In this document: piece after piece, positions 1 to 7,352 of the stretch
Position numbering within the stretch: position 1 is the first letter of the stretch
Layout of the letters: each line of letters opens with the position of its first letter
Origin: Saprospira grandis DSM 2844
Lineage (GTDB): Bacteria > Bacteroidota > Bacteroidia > Chitinophagales > Saprospiraceae
Reading direction: 5' to 3'
NCBI GenBank assembly: GCA_945888475.1
Contig: CAMDAB010000021.1
Coordinates: forward strand, 1 to 37,370
Length of the DNA: 37,370 nucleotides
The notes under the pieces: model-generated
What the model was told of the DNA's origin: nothing
Databases searched by the model: none
The model's input: only the letters and a program-made list of their open reading frames with translations
Program-made: the position numbers and the translations under genes

Positions 1-978
1 GCAATAAGCAACAATGGGCCGCTTTGTGAAGGAGAGAATCTTACTTTGACAGCACCCACAACAGCAGGATTAACTTATGAATGGACTGGCCCGAATGGTT
101 ACAATTCAACTCAGGCAGTTTCTACAGTTAATAATGTAAATGAATTCGACCAACAAGGCTTCTATACTTTGATAGTCACTGATGCCAATGGTTGCAGCTC
201 TTTACCTTTATCAACCTTAGTTGAAATAAGTTCCTTGCCTCAGGCTGGCATGGCCATCAGCAATGGCCCGCTTTGTACCGGATCGACATTAAATCTAAGT
301 GTTGCCGAGGTTTTTGGAGCTACGTATAGTTGGTCTGGTCCAAATGGATTTGCTTCTACCGACCGTACGCCTTCTGTTACACCTGTATCAGCTGCCGAAG
401 CTGGAATTTATACAGTTACAGTAAGCCGTAATAACTGCCAGACTGAACTAGATGTAAATGTTGTGATTGACACTGTGCCAAATATTAGTGTAATTGCTGA
501 TACAACAATTGAATCGTCAAATGAACTGATGCTGTACGCATCGGGAGGCATCATTTATCAATGGTCTCCTGCTACTTTCCTTTCCAGTCCATTTTCTCCG
601 ACAACAATTTTTGCAGGTGCTCCTGCCGGAACATACACCCTAACAGTCTTTATTCAGGATGCCAAAGGTTGTTCGGCGGAAGAAGAGGTTAATATTACAG
701 TAGAAGCTTCAGACGATATTGTTGTGACAGATCTTTTTACGCCAAATGGGGATGGTGTGAATGAAACCTGGGTGATCGAATTTTTAAATAATGTCGGCCC
801 ATATACCTTACAAGTATTCTCTCGAGGAGGTCTGGAGGTTTTAAATTCACAGAACTATACAAATGATTGGGATGGTACTCATTATAAGTCTGGTAAAAAA
901 TTACCCGATGGTACCTATTATTACATAATTCGTACCGATGCAAATGAGTATTCAGGTGCTGTAACCATCAAACGTTAA
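1..978 (+). CDS. Secreted Ig-like repeat protein with T9SS type B C-terminal sorting domain (5' partial)
   Basis: The reading frame is open from base 1, so the gene begins upstream; 325 residues are visible. Two Ig-like modules follow each other with a period of about 252 nt: the first begins at base 1 (AISNNGPLCEG) and the second at base 253 (AISNGPLCTG). Each carries a Y-x-W-(T/S)-GPNG core and a downstream YT(L/V)xV strand. The C-terminal ~85 residues start with LFTPNGDGVNETW and end with a basic residue. This is the gliding-motility-associated type B sorting domain that directs export across the outer membrane by T9SS. The next gene, 44 nt downstream, is a PorP/SprF protein, the usual partner of type B cargo (as with SprB and SprF in Flavobacterium). 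The ligand or surface role cannot be read from the sequence. An ATG at 46 is inside the first repeat and is not the true start. Confidence 0.9.
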   Translation, partial: AISNNGPLCEGENLTLTAPTTAGLTYEWTGPNGYNSTQAVSTVNNVNEFDQQGFYTLIVTDANGCSSLPLSTLVEISSLPQAGMAISNGPLCTGSTLNLSVAEVFGATYSWSGPNGFASTDRTPSVTPVSAAEAGIYTVTVSRNNCQTELDVNVVIDTVPNISVIADTTIESSNELMLYASGGIIYQWSPATFLSSPFSPTTIFAGAPAGTYTLTVFIQDAKGCSAEEEVNITVEASDDIVVTDLFTPNGDGVNETWVIEFLNNVGPYTLQVFSRGGLEVLNSQNYTNDWDGTHYKSGKKLPDGTYYYIIRTDANEYSGAVTIKR

Positions 979-1022
979 CAGCTGAGTTTTTTATTCCTAT
1001 CATAAACTATAATCGCATTACT

Positions 1023-2618
1023 ATGAAATCCATATATAAATTTTTAATAGCAGCTGCACTTGGAACAACATTTTCTGTGAATGCTCAGCAGCTTCCTGTA
1101 ATAAGTCAATATCTTTACAATCCATATCTATACAATCCTGCACGTACAGGAGACAACGGAATGGGTTCCATTAATCTTAACTTCAAAAGACAATGGACGG
1201 CTATGCCATATGCACCAGTAACCGGAATGTTGAGCATGGAAACACCTATAAATAATAACGACATGGGAATCGGAGCGATGCTTTATTCCGACCGGACACA
1301 CATTATAAGCAGAATTGGAGGAATGGGCACCTATGCATACCATATCCCATTCAGTAAAGACTATTTACACAGGTTGTCTTCCGGTATTTCAATGGGCTTT
1401 ATACACCAAAGCTTCGATTTTGAAGCAGCAACTGTAGAAAATCCAAATGATGCCCAGCTTCTGGCATCTACTGCCAGAGGAACCTCATTTGATTTTAGTA
1501 TGGGGCTTAATTACCGTTGGAAAGCGCTTAATGTAGGGCTTTCAATGCTACAGGGACTCAACAATCAGATTCGATTTTTATCTGCCTTTGGCCAGGAAGT
1601 TAAATATATCAACACAAGGCATTTTATGAGCAATGTGAGTTATGATTTTAATTTCGGCACTCAAAAAGAATGGCTGGTCAGGCCGGTTGTTATGACCAGA
1701 ATTGTTCCTGGTCTACCCGTACAGGCTGAAGTTAGCGTTGTGGGAAATTGGAAAAAACTCTTATGGGCAAGTTTAGGTTACAGATCGAGCAATTGGCAAA
1801 CTGCTACCTCCGCTTTGACATCGTCTTTGGGTGTTGAACTAAAAAACAGAATTTTTATCGCCTACAATTTCGAAATTACCCCCAGCGCAAGTCTCTTAAG
1901 TGCCTTGGGTACCCAGCACGAATTTATGATGGCTTACCGATTTGGCAAAGATGACAAAAAGGAAAATGAACTGATCTCGATGCGTAAAGAAATTGAAAAA
2001 CTCAAAGAAAATGACCGAATGCTTTTAGATAGAATTGACAAAACAAATACTGTACTTGATACCCTTGTGGGTAATACGAAGCGAATTGAAGAGGACAATA
2101 AAAAAATGAATGAGAAGTTGAATGAGGTCGAGAAAGCTGCTAATAGCGGCAATCAGGCATCAGAAGAGCTTAAAAAGAAAATGGAGGAGCAGGAAGATCT
2201 TATTAAGGCGCAACAAAATGCGATCGATAAAAACACCAAAGACATTGAAGCACTGCGCGAGGCAATCAAAAGCCAGCCAATGAAATATAAAAAGATGGGT
2301 GAAATTGGCTTTGGAATCGGTTCCTCTGATTTGAGTGCTGTTGAAAAATCAAAACTCGATGCTTTACGCCCATCGCTGAGTACAAACCCCAACGCAACAA
2401 TTTATTTATACGGCAATGCCAGTACCGACGGAGATCAGAACAGAAATATGGAGCTTTCATCCAAGCGTTGTATTGCAGTTCGTAAATACCTGATTGAAAA
2501 GGGTGTGCCTCAAGATAAATTAATTGTACTTCCAATGGGGCAGGAGAACACAAAATCGGGAACAACTGCAATTAACCCATCAGATAGAAGAGTTGATATA
2601 ATGCTTTCAGAAAAATAA
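1023..2618 (+). CDS. PorP/SprF-family outer-membrane protein fused to coiled coil and OmpA domain
   Basis: The 531 residues form four parts. A signal peptide covers about residues 1-21 (cleavage near NAQQ). A PorP/SprF beta-barrel spans about 22-310, with the family's N-terminal repeat QYLYNPYLYNPARTG. A highly charged heptad-rich coiled coil runs about 318-420. An OmpA-like peptidoglycan-binding domain occupies about 430-531, containing the conserved pattern N-x3-LSSKRCIAVRKYL and a late NPSDRRVDI. Typical PorP/SprF proteins stop after the barrel at about 300-350 residues. In known T9SS the peptidoglycan-binding function is supplied by a separate lipoprotein, PorE; here barrel and anchor are one chain. 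It follows the type B cargo gene by 44 nt in the same direction, so the pair is probably co-transcribed and this protein probably handles that cargo. The family call is secure; the specific pairing is inferred. Confidence 0.9.
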   Translation: MKSIYKFLIAAALGTTFSVNAQQLPVISQYLYNPYLYNPARTGDNGMGSINLNFKRQWTAMPYAPVTGMLSMETPINNNDMGIGAMLYSDRTHIISRIGGMGTYAYHIPFSKDYLHRLSSGISMGFIHQSFDFEAATVENPNDAQLLASTARGTSFDFSMGLNYRWKALNVGLSMLQGLNNQIRFLSAFGQEVKYINTRHFMSNVSYDFNFGTQKEWLVRPVVMTRIVPGLPVQAEVSVVGNWKKLLWASLGYRSSNWQTATSALTSSLGVELKNRIFIAYNFEITPSASLLSALGTQHEFMMAYRFGKDDKKENELISMRKEIEKLKENDRMLLDRIDKTNTVLDTLVGNTKRIEEDNKKMNEKLNEVEKAANSGNQASEELKKKMEEQEDLIKAQQNAIDKNTKDIEALREAIKSQPMKYKKMGEIGFGIGSSDLSAVEKSKLDALRPSLSTNPNATIYLYGNASTDGDQNRNMELSSKRCIAVRKYLIEKGVPQDKLIVLPMGQENTKSGTTAINPSDRRVDIMLSEK

Positions 2619-2798
2619 TGTCTTAAGTCTTTTTTAAAAGAAGCGTTCCGATTCAGTATTTGTTTCGGGACTATTCTTCGTAATGATATTTCTTTTAAAC
2701 TTTAACTAAGAGCTCAAAATAAATCAATCACTAAGTTCGTTAAAATCTATATAACCAAAAAATAACACTTATAAATTCCTATTTTTGACTGCTAAAGT

Positions 2799-2806
2799 TA
2801 ACTTTG
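2799..2806 (+). promoter_or_regulatory. Candidate Bacteroidota -7 element TAACTTTG
   Basis: TAACTTTG matches the TAnnTTTG -7 consensus and lies 22 nt before the ATG at 2829. A second match, TATTTTTG, is at 2780-2787. Neither has a good TTTG at the expected -33 distance, so this is a sequence match only. Confidence 0.4.
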
Positions 2807-2828
2807 CATCAATTACTATTTTGGTTTT

Positions 2829-3782
2829 ATGAGGCAAAAAATTCTACATCCGGGGCTTCTCCTTCAATTATTTGGGATATCAATTCCTCTGTTGGTATAT
2901 TATCAGTGTACTTCGCCTGCCGACAATGCAATATGCCGTATTTTTGCTGAGCATGCAGCGTATGTCATGCTTTTCTTTTTTGTGTCTGGTTTTATTGCCC
3001 TGGTTTTAAAAAGGCCATATTTAATGCTTTTTTCATGGATAAGCACTATTATGCTGTGTCAATTTCTAAAAGGAAATACGGAGGGATCATTTTATTATAC
3101 AAAACTGCAGGATAAGGAAAATGCAATAAGTGTTGCGCATTTCAAAATAAGCAATACTGAAGAAGATTTACTCATTTTGAATAAAATTAAAGCACTAAGC
3201 GTTGATTTAATTTCGCTTTCCTTTGATGCTGAATTTAATTCAAATGTTAAGGATGATATAGTTCAAATTTATCCGCATACGATTGATTTGGGTATATCCC
3301 CAATTGGTCAGCATAATTACCTATATTCAAAATTTAAAATCAGTTATTTTAAGAACATAGCCGATAATAATATTCACTGCGCTAGTGTTCAAATAATTCT
3401 TGACAGCATTGAAGGTAAAAAAATTAGCATTTTAAGTTTTTCCATTGATGATGAGATTGCGGATAATCCCAAAAAGCTTAATAAGTCCTTGGTTTCTATA
3501 TCCGACCTGAAAAAAACGGCCAAATCAAACGAGCCGCTCATGGTTCTGGGTAATGTATCTTCCTATGCTTGGGAAAATGAGTTGAGAACTTTCAGAACCA
3601 AGATGTTGGTCAATGATAGTCGATTGGATCTCGATTTTGGAAAAAGCGGCAGACATATATTTTTCTCCAATCAAATGAGGTGTGTGCACTATGAATCATA
3701 TGAAAATGGCGTGATAGGCACCTATGAGATAAGAAAGCCCCGAAAATCTCAAAACCCAAGAGATTTTATCAGCGTCAGATAG
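2829..3782 (+). CDS. Membrane-anchored degenerate endonuclease/exonuclease/phosphatase-like protein
   Basis: The 317-residue protein starts with two or three hydrophobic segments (about 10-26, 41-62 and possibly 66-80). A domain of about 220 residues follows that reads like a worn EEP (DNase I-like) fold. The segment DLISLSFDAEF sits where EEP proteins have D-(V/I)-(I/V)-x-LQE. LMVLGNVSSYAWENELRTF sits where they have (V/L)-GDFN-x-(T/S)-PW-(S/D). The final strand HIFFSNQMRCVHYE corresponds to the D-H-x-(F/L)-V-S region. In each place the catalytic residue is lost: the Asn and Glu of the N-terminal half, the Asp and Asn of GDFN, and the late D-H pair. It therefore looks like a pseudoenzyme of the membrane-anchored EEP proteins common in this phylum. 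This fold assignment is pattern recognition by eye. The gene converges on bshB1, with 6 nt between the stop codons. Confidence 0.55.
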   Translation: MRQKILHPGLLLQLFGISIPLLVYYQCTSPADNAICRIFAEHAAYVMLFFFVSGFIALVLKRPYLMLFSWISTIMLCQFLKGNTEGSFYYTKLQDKENAISVAHFKISNTEEDLLILNKIKALSVDLISLSFDAEFNSNVKDDIVQIYPHTIDLGISPIGQHNYLYSKFKISYFKNIADNNIHCASVQIILDSIEGKKISILSFSIDDEIADNPKKLNKSLVSISDLKKTAKSNEPLMVLGNVSSYAWENELRTFRTKMLVNDSRLDLDFGKSGRHIFFSNQMRCVHYESYENGVIGTYEIRKPRKSQNPRDFISVR

Positions 3783-3788
3783 TTTTCA

Positions 3789-4505
3789 CTACAGTAAATC
3801 AAAAAGATTTTTTACGCCGATGTATCGACTGACATTGAATGCTTCTGCATAATGAAATCCAGCAGCTCTGCCATAAGTACAGCTTTTCGATTTTAAAAAT
3901 TCAATGAACTCCCTAGATGAAATGGGCGTTTCTGGCTCATTGGAATTTGGATTGTAAAACTGCGATTTATAGGCCATCAGAATTTCAAATTTACGTTCTA
4001 TGTAGTTACTGATGTCGAAGACAAAGTCGGGTTCCAGGTTATAATCCTGAATGTAATGGTAGATGGCTTTTGGTCGCCAGGCTTCCTGAAACTTGCCCTC
4101 CGATTCAGTTTCGATTTTTACCAGACCACTGTAAAAACAGGCATCGGCAATTAGTTTTGCTGCTCGGCCATGATCGGGATGTCTGTCAGACAATGAATTG
4201 GCCAAAACAATTTCAGGTTTGTACTGCCTAATTTTTCGTATGATTTCAAGCATGTTTTCTTTGCTCTGTTCAAAAAATCCGTCAGGCATCATCAGGTTTT
4301 CTCTTATTTCGGCAGCAATCATTTTTGCTGCTGCTCCGGCCTCTTTTAATCGGGTTTCAGCATCGCCGCGCGTACCCAGCTCTCCGGCAGTAAGATCGAG
4401 CAGACCAACTTTATGTCCTAAAGCAATATGATGCAGGATGGTACCGCAACAGGAGATTTCAATATCGTCGGGATGAGCGCCTATGGCCAGAATTTCGAGT
4501 TTCAT
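3789..4505 (-). CDS. bshB1: Bacillithiol biosynthesis deacetylase BshB1
   Basis: This 238-residue protein belongs to the PIG-L/LmbE zinc deacetylase family. It removes the acetyl group from GlcNAc-malate in bacillithiol synthesis, giving GlcN-malate for cysteine addition by BshC. The zinc motif AHPDD is at residues 14-18, and the second zinc-binding site HPDH is at about 108-111 (DRHPDHGRAA). LTAGELGTRGDAETR is strongly typical of BshB1. The length matches the family. It stands alone here, with no bshA or bshC in the window, which is usual in this phylum. It is cytoplasmic and diverges from the small gene at 4654. Confidence 0.93.
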   Translation of the reverse strand: MKLEILAIGAHPDDIEISCCGTILHHIALGHKVGLLDLTAGELGTRGDAETRLKEAGAAAKMIAAEIRENLMMPDGFFEQSKENMLEIIRKIRQYKPEIVLANSLSDRHPDHGRAAKLIADACFYSGLVKIETESEGKFQEAWRPKAIYHYIQDYNLEPDFVFDISNYIERKFEILMAYKSQFYNPNSNEPETPISSREFIEFLKSKSCTYGRAAGFHYAEAFNVSRYIGVKNLFDLL

Positions 4506-4533
4506 AAATTGATTATTTTTGGAAAACGGAATG

Positions 4534-4541
4534 CAAATATA
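4534..4541 (-). promoter_or_regulatory. Candidate -7 element for bshB1
   Basis: On the minus strand this reads TATATTTG, a match to TAnnTTTG, 28 nt upstream of the bshB1 start. No convincing -33 TTTG lies at 19-20 nt further upstream. Confidence 0.4.
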
Positions 4542-4653
4542 TAATTTACTCAGCTAGTAACCTTTTTCACTACTAATATTAAACAGAATAAAAAATAATT
4601 TATTATTTTGTTCAGACATTTAGCTTATTGTTTAGTTTCAAATATCTTGTAAA

Positions 4654-4977
4654 ATGGCAATATTTAGCGTTTTAATCAGATCAAATCATCAGGATGGTGA
4701 TTGTATCGACCATCTTATCCAGTTTGAATATCCTTTCGACCATGCCCCAAGGGGTGGGCAGCAAGAGATTGACTGGCCTTCGTTGAATAGTATGCTCCTA
4801 ATCGAATCTTTTGTCAGTAAGCTGAAAGATGCTATGTCAGAGCGTAAAATTGAAGTGCCCGACCCCGATTACTGGACTACAGAGGCCTATGTTACAGCTA
4901 TTGATAACGAAAAAATGCCCGATGATTATGACCTGTTTCTAATTGAGGACAGGATTATGACTGGTGATTTGGTGTAA
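4654..4977 (+). CDS. Small acidic protein of unknown function
   Basis: The 107-residue soluble protein has no signal peptide or membrane segment and is acidic (many D and E, ending DRIMTGDLV). It has regular hydrophobic spacing and a plausible start following an AT-rich upstream region shared with the divergent bshB1. I do not recognise the family. Nothing nearby suggests a function: bshB1 is on the other strand and the tRNA-Arg unit follows 150 nt later. The coding call rests on length, codon pattern and absence of a competing frame. Confidence 0.65.
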   Translation: MAIFSVLIRSNHQDGDCIDHLIQFEYPFDHAPRGGQQEIDWPSLNSMLLIESFVSKLKDAMSERKIEVPDPDYWTTEAYVTAIDNEKMPDDYDLFLIEDRIMTGDLV

Positions 4978-5072
4978 ATAAAATAAAATTGGATCAAAAA
5001 ATATCAAGCTATCCAACATTAAAGTTGGGAGATCATTAACTTTCAAAAATTAATAAAAAAAAGTAATTAATA

Positions 5073-5103
5073 TTTGCAGTTCAGAAAAATAGGCATATAT
5101 TTG
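5073..5103 (+). promoter_or_regulatory. Bacteroidota housekeeping promoter of tRNA-Arg
   Basis: TTTG at 5073-5076 is followed by a 19-nt spacer and TATATTTG at 5096-5103. This fits the Bacteroidota primary sigma-factor consensus TTTG-N19-20-TAnnTTTG in both elements and in spacing. Transcription would start at about 5109-5112, some 20 nt before the tRNA. It is the best promoter match in the window. Confidence 0.75.
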
Positions 5104-5129
5104 CACTCGCTTTTGAATAAAAGTTATCG

Positions 5130-5203
5130 GGTTCTGTAGCTCAATTGGATAGAGCATCTGACTACGGATCAGAAGGTTAGGGGTTCGAATCCCTTCAGAA
5201 TCA
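5130..5203 (+). tRNA. tRNA-Arg (ACG anticodon)
   Basis: A full cloverleaf can be folded by hand. The acceptor stem GGTTCTG (5130-5136) pairs with CAGAATC (5196-5202), with one G-U. The D stem is GCTC/GAGC. The anticodon stem is TCTGA/TCAGA around loop CTACGGA, with anticodon ACG at 5164-5166. The T stem and loop are AGGGG-TTCGAAT-CCCTT. The discriminator is A5203. The 3' CCA is not encoded, as is usual in this phylum. ACG is normally edited to ICG by TadA and reads CGU, CGC and CGA. Confidence 0.96.
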
Positions 5204-5239
5204 CAGTTTACATTAATTTTTTGAATCATTGTGAGAGCT

Positions 5240-5263
5240 GGTTCCACCTGTTGGAACTTTTTT
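5240..5263 (+). terminator. Hairpin plus T run between tRNA-Arg and rpmB
   Basis: GTTCCA (5241-5246) pairs with TGGAAC (5252-5257) around a 5-nt loop, and TTTTTT follows (5258-5263). It has the form of an intrinsic terminator for the tRNA. It lies only 16 nt before the rpmB start and no separate rpmB promoter is evident, so it could also act as an attenuator or processing site in a tRNA-rpmB transcript. Confidence 0.65.
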
Positions 5264-5278
5264 AAATTATAACAAGTC

Positions 5279-5680
5279 ATGTCGAGAATTTGTCAGTTGA
5301 CCGGTAAAAAATCTTTGGTTGGTAATTATGTGTCTCACTCCAACCGTAAGACCAAACGTCGTTTTAATGCAAACCTTAAAACAAAACGTTTTTTTGTTCC
5401 TGAAGCTGGTCTTTGGGTAACCCTTAAAGTGAGCACTCAGGCTATACGTACCATGAATAAACTTGGTATTTATGAATTCCTAAAGGAACAACTCGGTAAA
5501 GGATTTGATCCTTTCGTATGGGTTGAAGATCCAAACACTATCAAAACTAAAAGTACTGAGCGTAAGTACAGAAGAGTAGAGACTGTTGATGCGAATGGTC
5601 ACAAAACCTACAGTATTACTTACACTGCAGAAGCTTTCGAAAATAACCGTAAGGTTAAACTTTCATCTGTTATTAAATAA
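5279..5680 (+). CDS. rpmB: 50S ribosomal protein L28 with long C-terminal tail
   Basis: The N-terminal ~80 residues are a clear bacterial L28 of the large ribosomal subunit: MSRICQLTGKK, then VSHSNRKTKRRFNANL, then a strand-rich segment with WVTLKVSTQAIRTMNK. The protein is 133 residues, whereas Bacteroidota L28 is usually about 75-90. The extra ~50 residues (from about residue 82, after the GFDPFVW segment) are basic and Thr/Lys-rich and end KVKLSSVIK. The gene heads the conserved rpmB-rpmG-DUF4295-ftsY group, and rpmG begins 27 nt downstream. The start ATG at 5279 gives the standard N-terminus. Confidence 0.95.
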   Translation: MSRICQLTGKKSLVGNYVSHSNRKTKRRFNANLKTKRFFVPEAGLWVTLKVSTQAIRTMNKLGIYEFLKEQLGKGFDPFVWVEDPNTIKTKSTERKYRRVETVDANGHKTYSITYTAEAFENNRKVKLSSVIK

Positions 5681-5707
5681 TTTTGAACCAAGCTAAACAA
5701 TATTGTC

Positions 5708-5896
5708 ATGGCTAAGAAAGGAAAAGGCAACAGAGTACAGGTTATTCTGGAATGTACTGAACATAAAACTTCAGGTATGCCCGGTGTGTCTCGTTACATT
5801 ACCGTAAAAAATCGCAAAAATACTCCTGAGCGTATGGAATTGAAAAAGTTCAATCCGGTGCTCAAAAAATACACAATCCACAAAGAAATCAAATAA
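5708..5896 (+). CDS. rpmG: 50S ribosomal protein L33
   Basis: This 62-residue basic protein starts [20 protein letters not shown] and has the family pattern R-Y[17 protein letters not shown](F/Y)-NP, ending KYTIHKEIK. Only one cysteine is present, so the paired CxxC zinc ligands of the C+ type are absent and this is the zinc-free (C-) form. It sits between rpmB and the DUF4295 gene on one transcript. Confidence 0.95.
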   Translation: MAKKGKGNRVQVILECTEHKTSGMPGVSRYITVKNRKNTPERMELKKFNPVLKKYTIHKEIK

Positions 5897-5918
5897 TCTC
5901 TAAACCGGAGGAAAAACA

Positions 5919-6095
5919 ATGGCAAAAAAAGTATCAAAAAACGCAAAAGTTGCGCAACGTGCAACCAACGCCGGTTCAGGTAAAGATCATGTTCGCGTAG
6001 TCAAAAGTATTAAAGACCCGATTACCGGCAAATACTCTTACAAAGAAGTGATCATCCACAAAGATAAAGTCGAAGAATTTTTCAAGACTAAGTAA
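5919..6095 (+). CDS. DUF4295 family protein (58 residues)
   Basis: This short basic protein of 58 residues (MAKKVSKNAKVAQRATNAG... ending EEFFKTK) is 22 nt after rpmG. A real Shine-Dalgarno, GGAGG at 5908-5912, precedes the ATG at 5919, which is uncommon in this phylum. DUF4295 proteins are Bacteroidota-specific and almost always sit right after rpmG and before ftsY. The composition and location suggest a ribosome-associated role, but none is demonstrated here. Confidence 0.9.
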   Translation: MAKKVSKNAKVAQRATNAGSGKDHVRVVKSIKDPITGKYSYKEVIIHKDKVEEFFKTK

Positions 6096-6121
6096 CAGGT
6101 AATCAAGGTAAATATTTTTTC

Positions 6122-6151
6122 GGCTTCTTCTGAAAGGGAGAGGCCTTTTTT
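6122..6151 (+). terminator. Intrinsic terminator after the ribosomal protein genes
   Basis: GGCTTCTTC (6122-6130) pairs with GGAGAGGCC (6137-6145), with three G-U pairs, around a 6-nt loop; six T follow (6146-6151). It separates the DUF4295 gene from ftsY, which appears to have its own promoter. Confidence 0.7.
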
Positions 6152-6203
6152 CATTAATCTTTACCTAGCTAAAAAAGAAATGCTTAGTTATTGAGTACTT
6201 CAT

Positions 6204-6211
6204 TATTTTTG
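6204..6211 (+). promoter_or_regulatory. Candidate -7 element for ftsY
   Basis: TATTTTTG matches TAnnTTTG and lies 23 nt before the ftsY ATG, just after a terminator. The -33 region has no exact TTTG at 19-20 nt, so the call rests on the -7 element and position. Confidence 0.5.
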
Positions 6212-6234
6212 CATAAATAAAGATTCAAATATAA

Positions 6235-7194
6235 ATGGGATTTTTTGATAAACTTTTCGGAAAAAAAGAAAAGGAAGATTTAAATAAAGGTCTTGAAAAA
6301 ACAAAACAGAGTTTTTTTGGAAAGATTGGACGTGCTATTGCTGGAAAAACCAAAATCGATGAGGAAGTTCTTGACGAGTTGGAAGATATTTTGGTACAAT
6401 CTGATGTAGGAGTTAAAACTACGGTTAAAATTATTAAACGCATCGAAGAGCGGGTCGCCAAAGATAAATATATGTCGACCAATGAATTGAATGAAATTTT
6501 ACGAGACGAAATCGTTCAACTTCTTTCTGAAAACACAACACCCGAGACCATCTTTTTCGATATTCCGAAGAATGCCCAAAAACCCTACATCATACTCATA
6601 GTAGGTGTAAATGGGGCCGGTAAAACAACGACTATTGGTAAACTTGCGCACCGTCTAAAATCGAACGGCCATAAAATTGTACTTGGCGCTGCCGATACTT
6701 TTAGAGCAGCTGCTGTTGACCAGTTAAAAATTTGGGCTGACAGAGTGGGTTGCGATTTTTACTCAAAAGGGATGAATGCCGATCCCGCAGCGGTGGCTTA
6801 CGAAACTGTAAAATATGCCGTTCAGAACAATTGTGATGTTGCAATTATCGACACAGCTGGCCGTTTGCACAATAATAAACAGCTAATGGCTGAATTGTCT
6901 AAAATCAGAAATTCCATTACCAAACAGATTCCCGACGCTCCGAGTGAAGTAATGCTTATTTTAGACGGATCGGTAGGTCAAAATGCCTTTCATCAGGCTG
7001 AAGAGTTTACCAAAGCAACAAATGTTACCTGTCTTGCAATTACAAAACTTGATGGGACAGCAAAGGGCGGTGTCGTAATTGGTATAAGTGATCAATTCAA
7101 AGTTCCTATCAAATACATTGGGGTAGGTGAGGGCATAGAGCACCTGCAGGCCTTTAATAAAAGAGAATTTGTAGATTCTTTCTTTAAGGAATAG
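6235..7194 (+). CDS. ftsY: Signal recognition particle receptor FtsY
   Basis: This 319-residue SRP-type GTPase docks ribosome-SRP complexes at the inner membrane for co-translational insertion. A short basic N-terminal segment (MGFFDKLFGKKEK) replaces the long acidic A domain of E. coli FtsY. The four-helix N domain covers about 20-105. The G domain has P-loop GVNGAGKTT (about 124-132), DTFRAAA (about 158-164), DTAGR (about 206-210) and TKLDGTAKGG (about 270-279). The length is typical of FtsY proteins without an A domain. It ends the conserved rpmB-rpmG-DUF4295-ftsY block; rimO, a frequent next gene in the phylum, is absent. Confidence 0.97.
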   Translation: MGFFDKLFGKKEKEDLNKGLEKTKQSFFGKIGRAIAGKTKIDEEVLDELEDILVQSDVGVKTTVKIIKRIEERVAKDKYMSTNELNEILRDEIVQLLSENTTPETIFFDIPKNAQKPYIILIVGVNGAGKTTTIGKLAHRLKSNGHKIVLGAADTFRAAAVDQLKIWADRVGCDFYSKGMNADPAAVAYETVKYAVQNNCDVAIIDTAGRLHNNKQLMAELSKIRNSITKQIPDAPSEVMLILDGSVGQNAFHQAEEFTKATNVTCLAITKLDGTAKGGVVIGISDQFKVPIKYIGVGEGIEHLQAFNKREFVDSFFKE

Positions 7195-7310
7195 AATAAT
7201 TATCTAGATGGTTCTTAGTGATTATTTTGATCTATATATGTTGAATCAAGAAACTAATACAATTTTTCATAGTAGTTTTTTAGTTTGTAATTGTCTCACT
7301 GAGACTATGA

Positions 7311-7339
7311 GCATCGGTTCTTAGGGCCGGTGCTTTTTT
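7311..7339 (+). terminator. Intrinsic terminator after ftsY
   Basis: GCATCGG (7311-7317) pairs with CCGGTGC (7327-7333), with one T-G pair, and six T follow. A second small hairpin, GTCTC-ACT-GAGAC (7293-7305), lies just upstream. The next gene starts 14 nt after the T run, so some read-through or attenuation is possible. Confidence 0.75.
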
Positions 7340-7352
7340 ACATAATAATGCC

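Noticed and set aside
2640-2690. Possible terminator after the PorP-OmpA gene (GTTCCGA/TCGGGAC stem).
   Set aside because: The loop is long and no T run follows, so the evidence is too weak to list.
5050-5280. Open frame on the minus strand across the tRNA-Arg (76 residues, with GIRTPNLLIRSQ).
   Set aside because: It is the antisense translation of the tRNA; this string is a well-known false protein in annotations.
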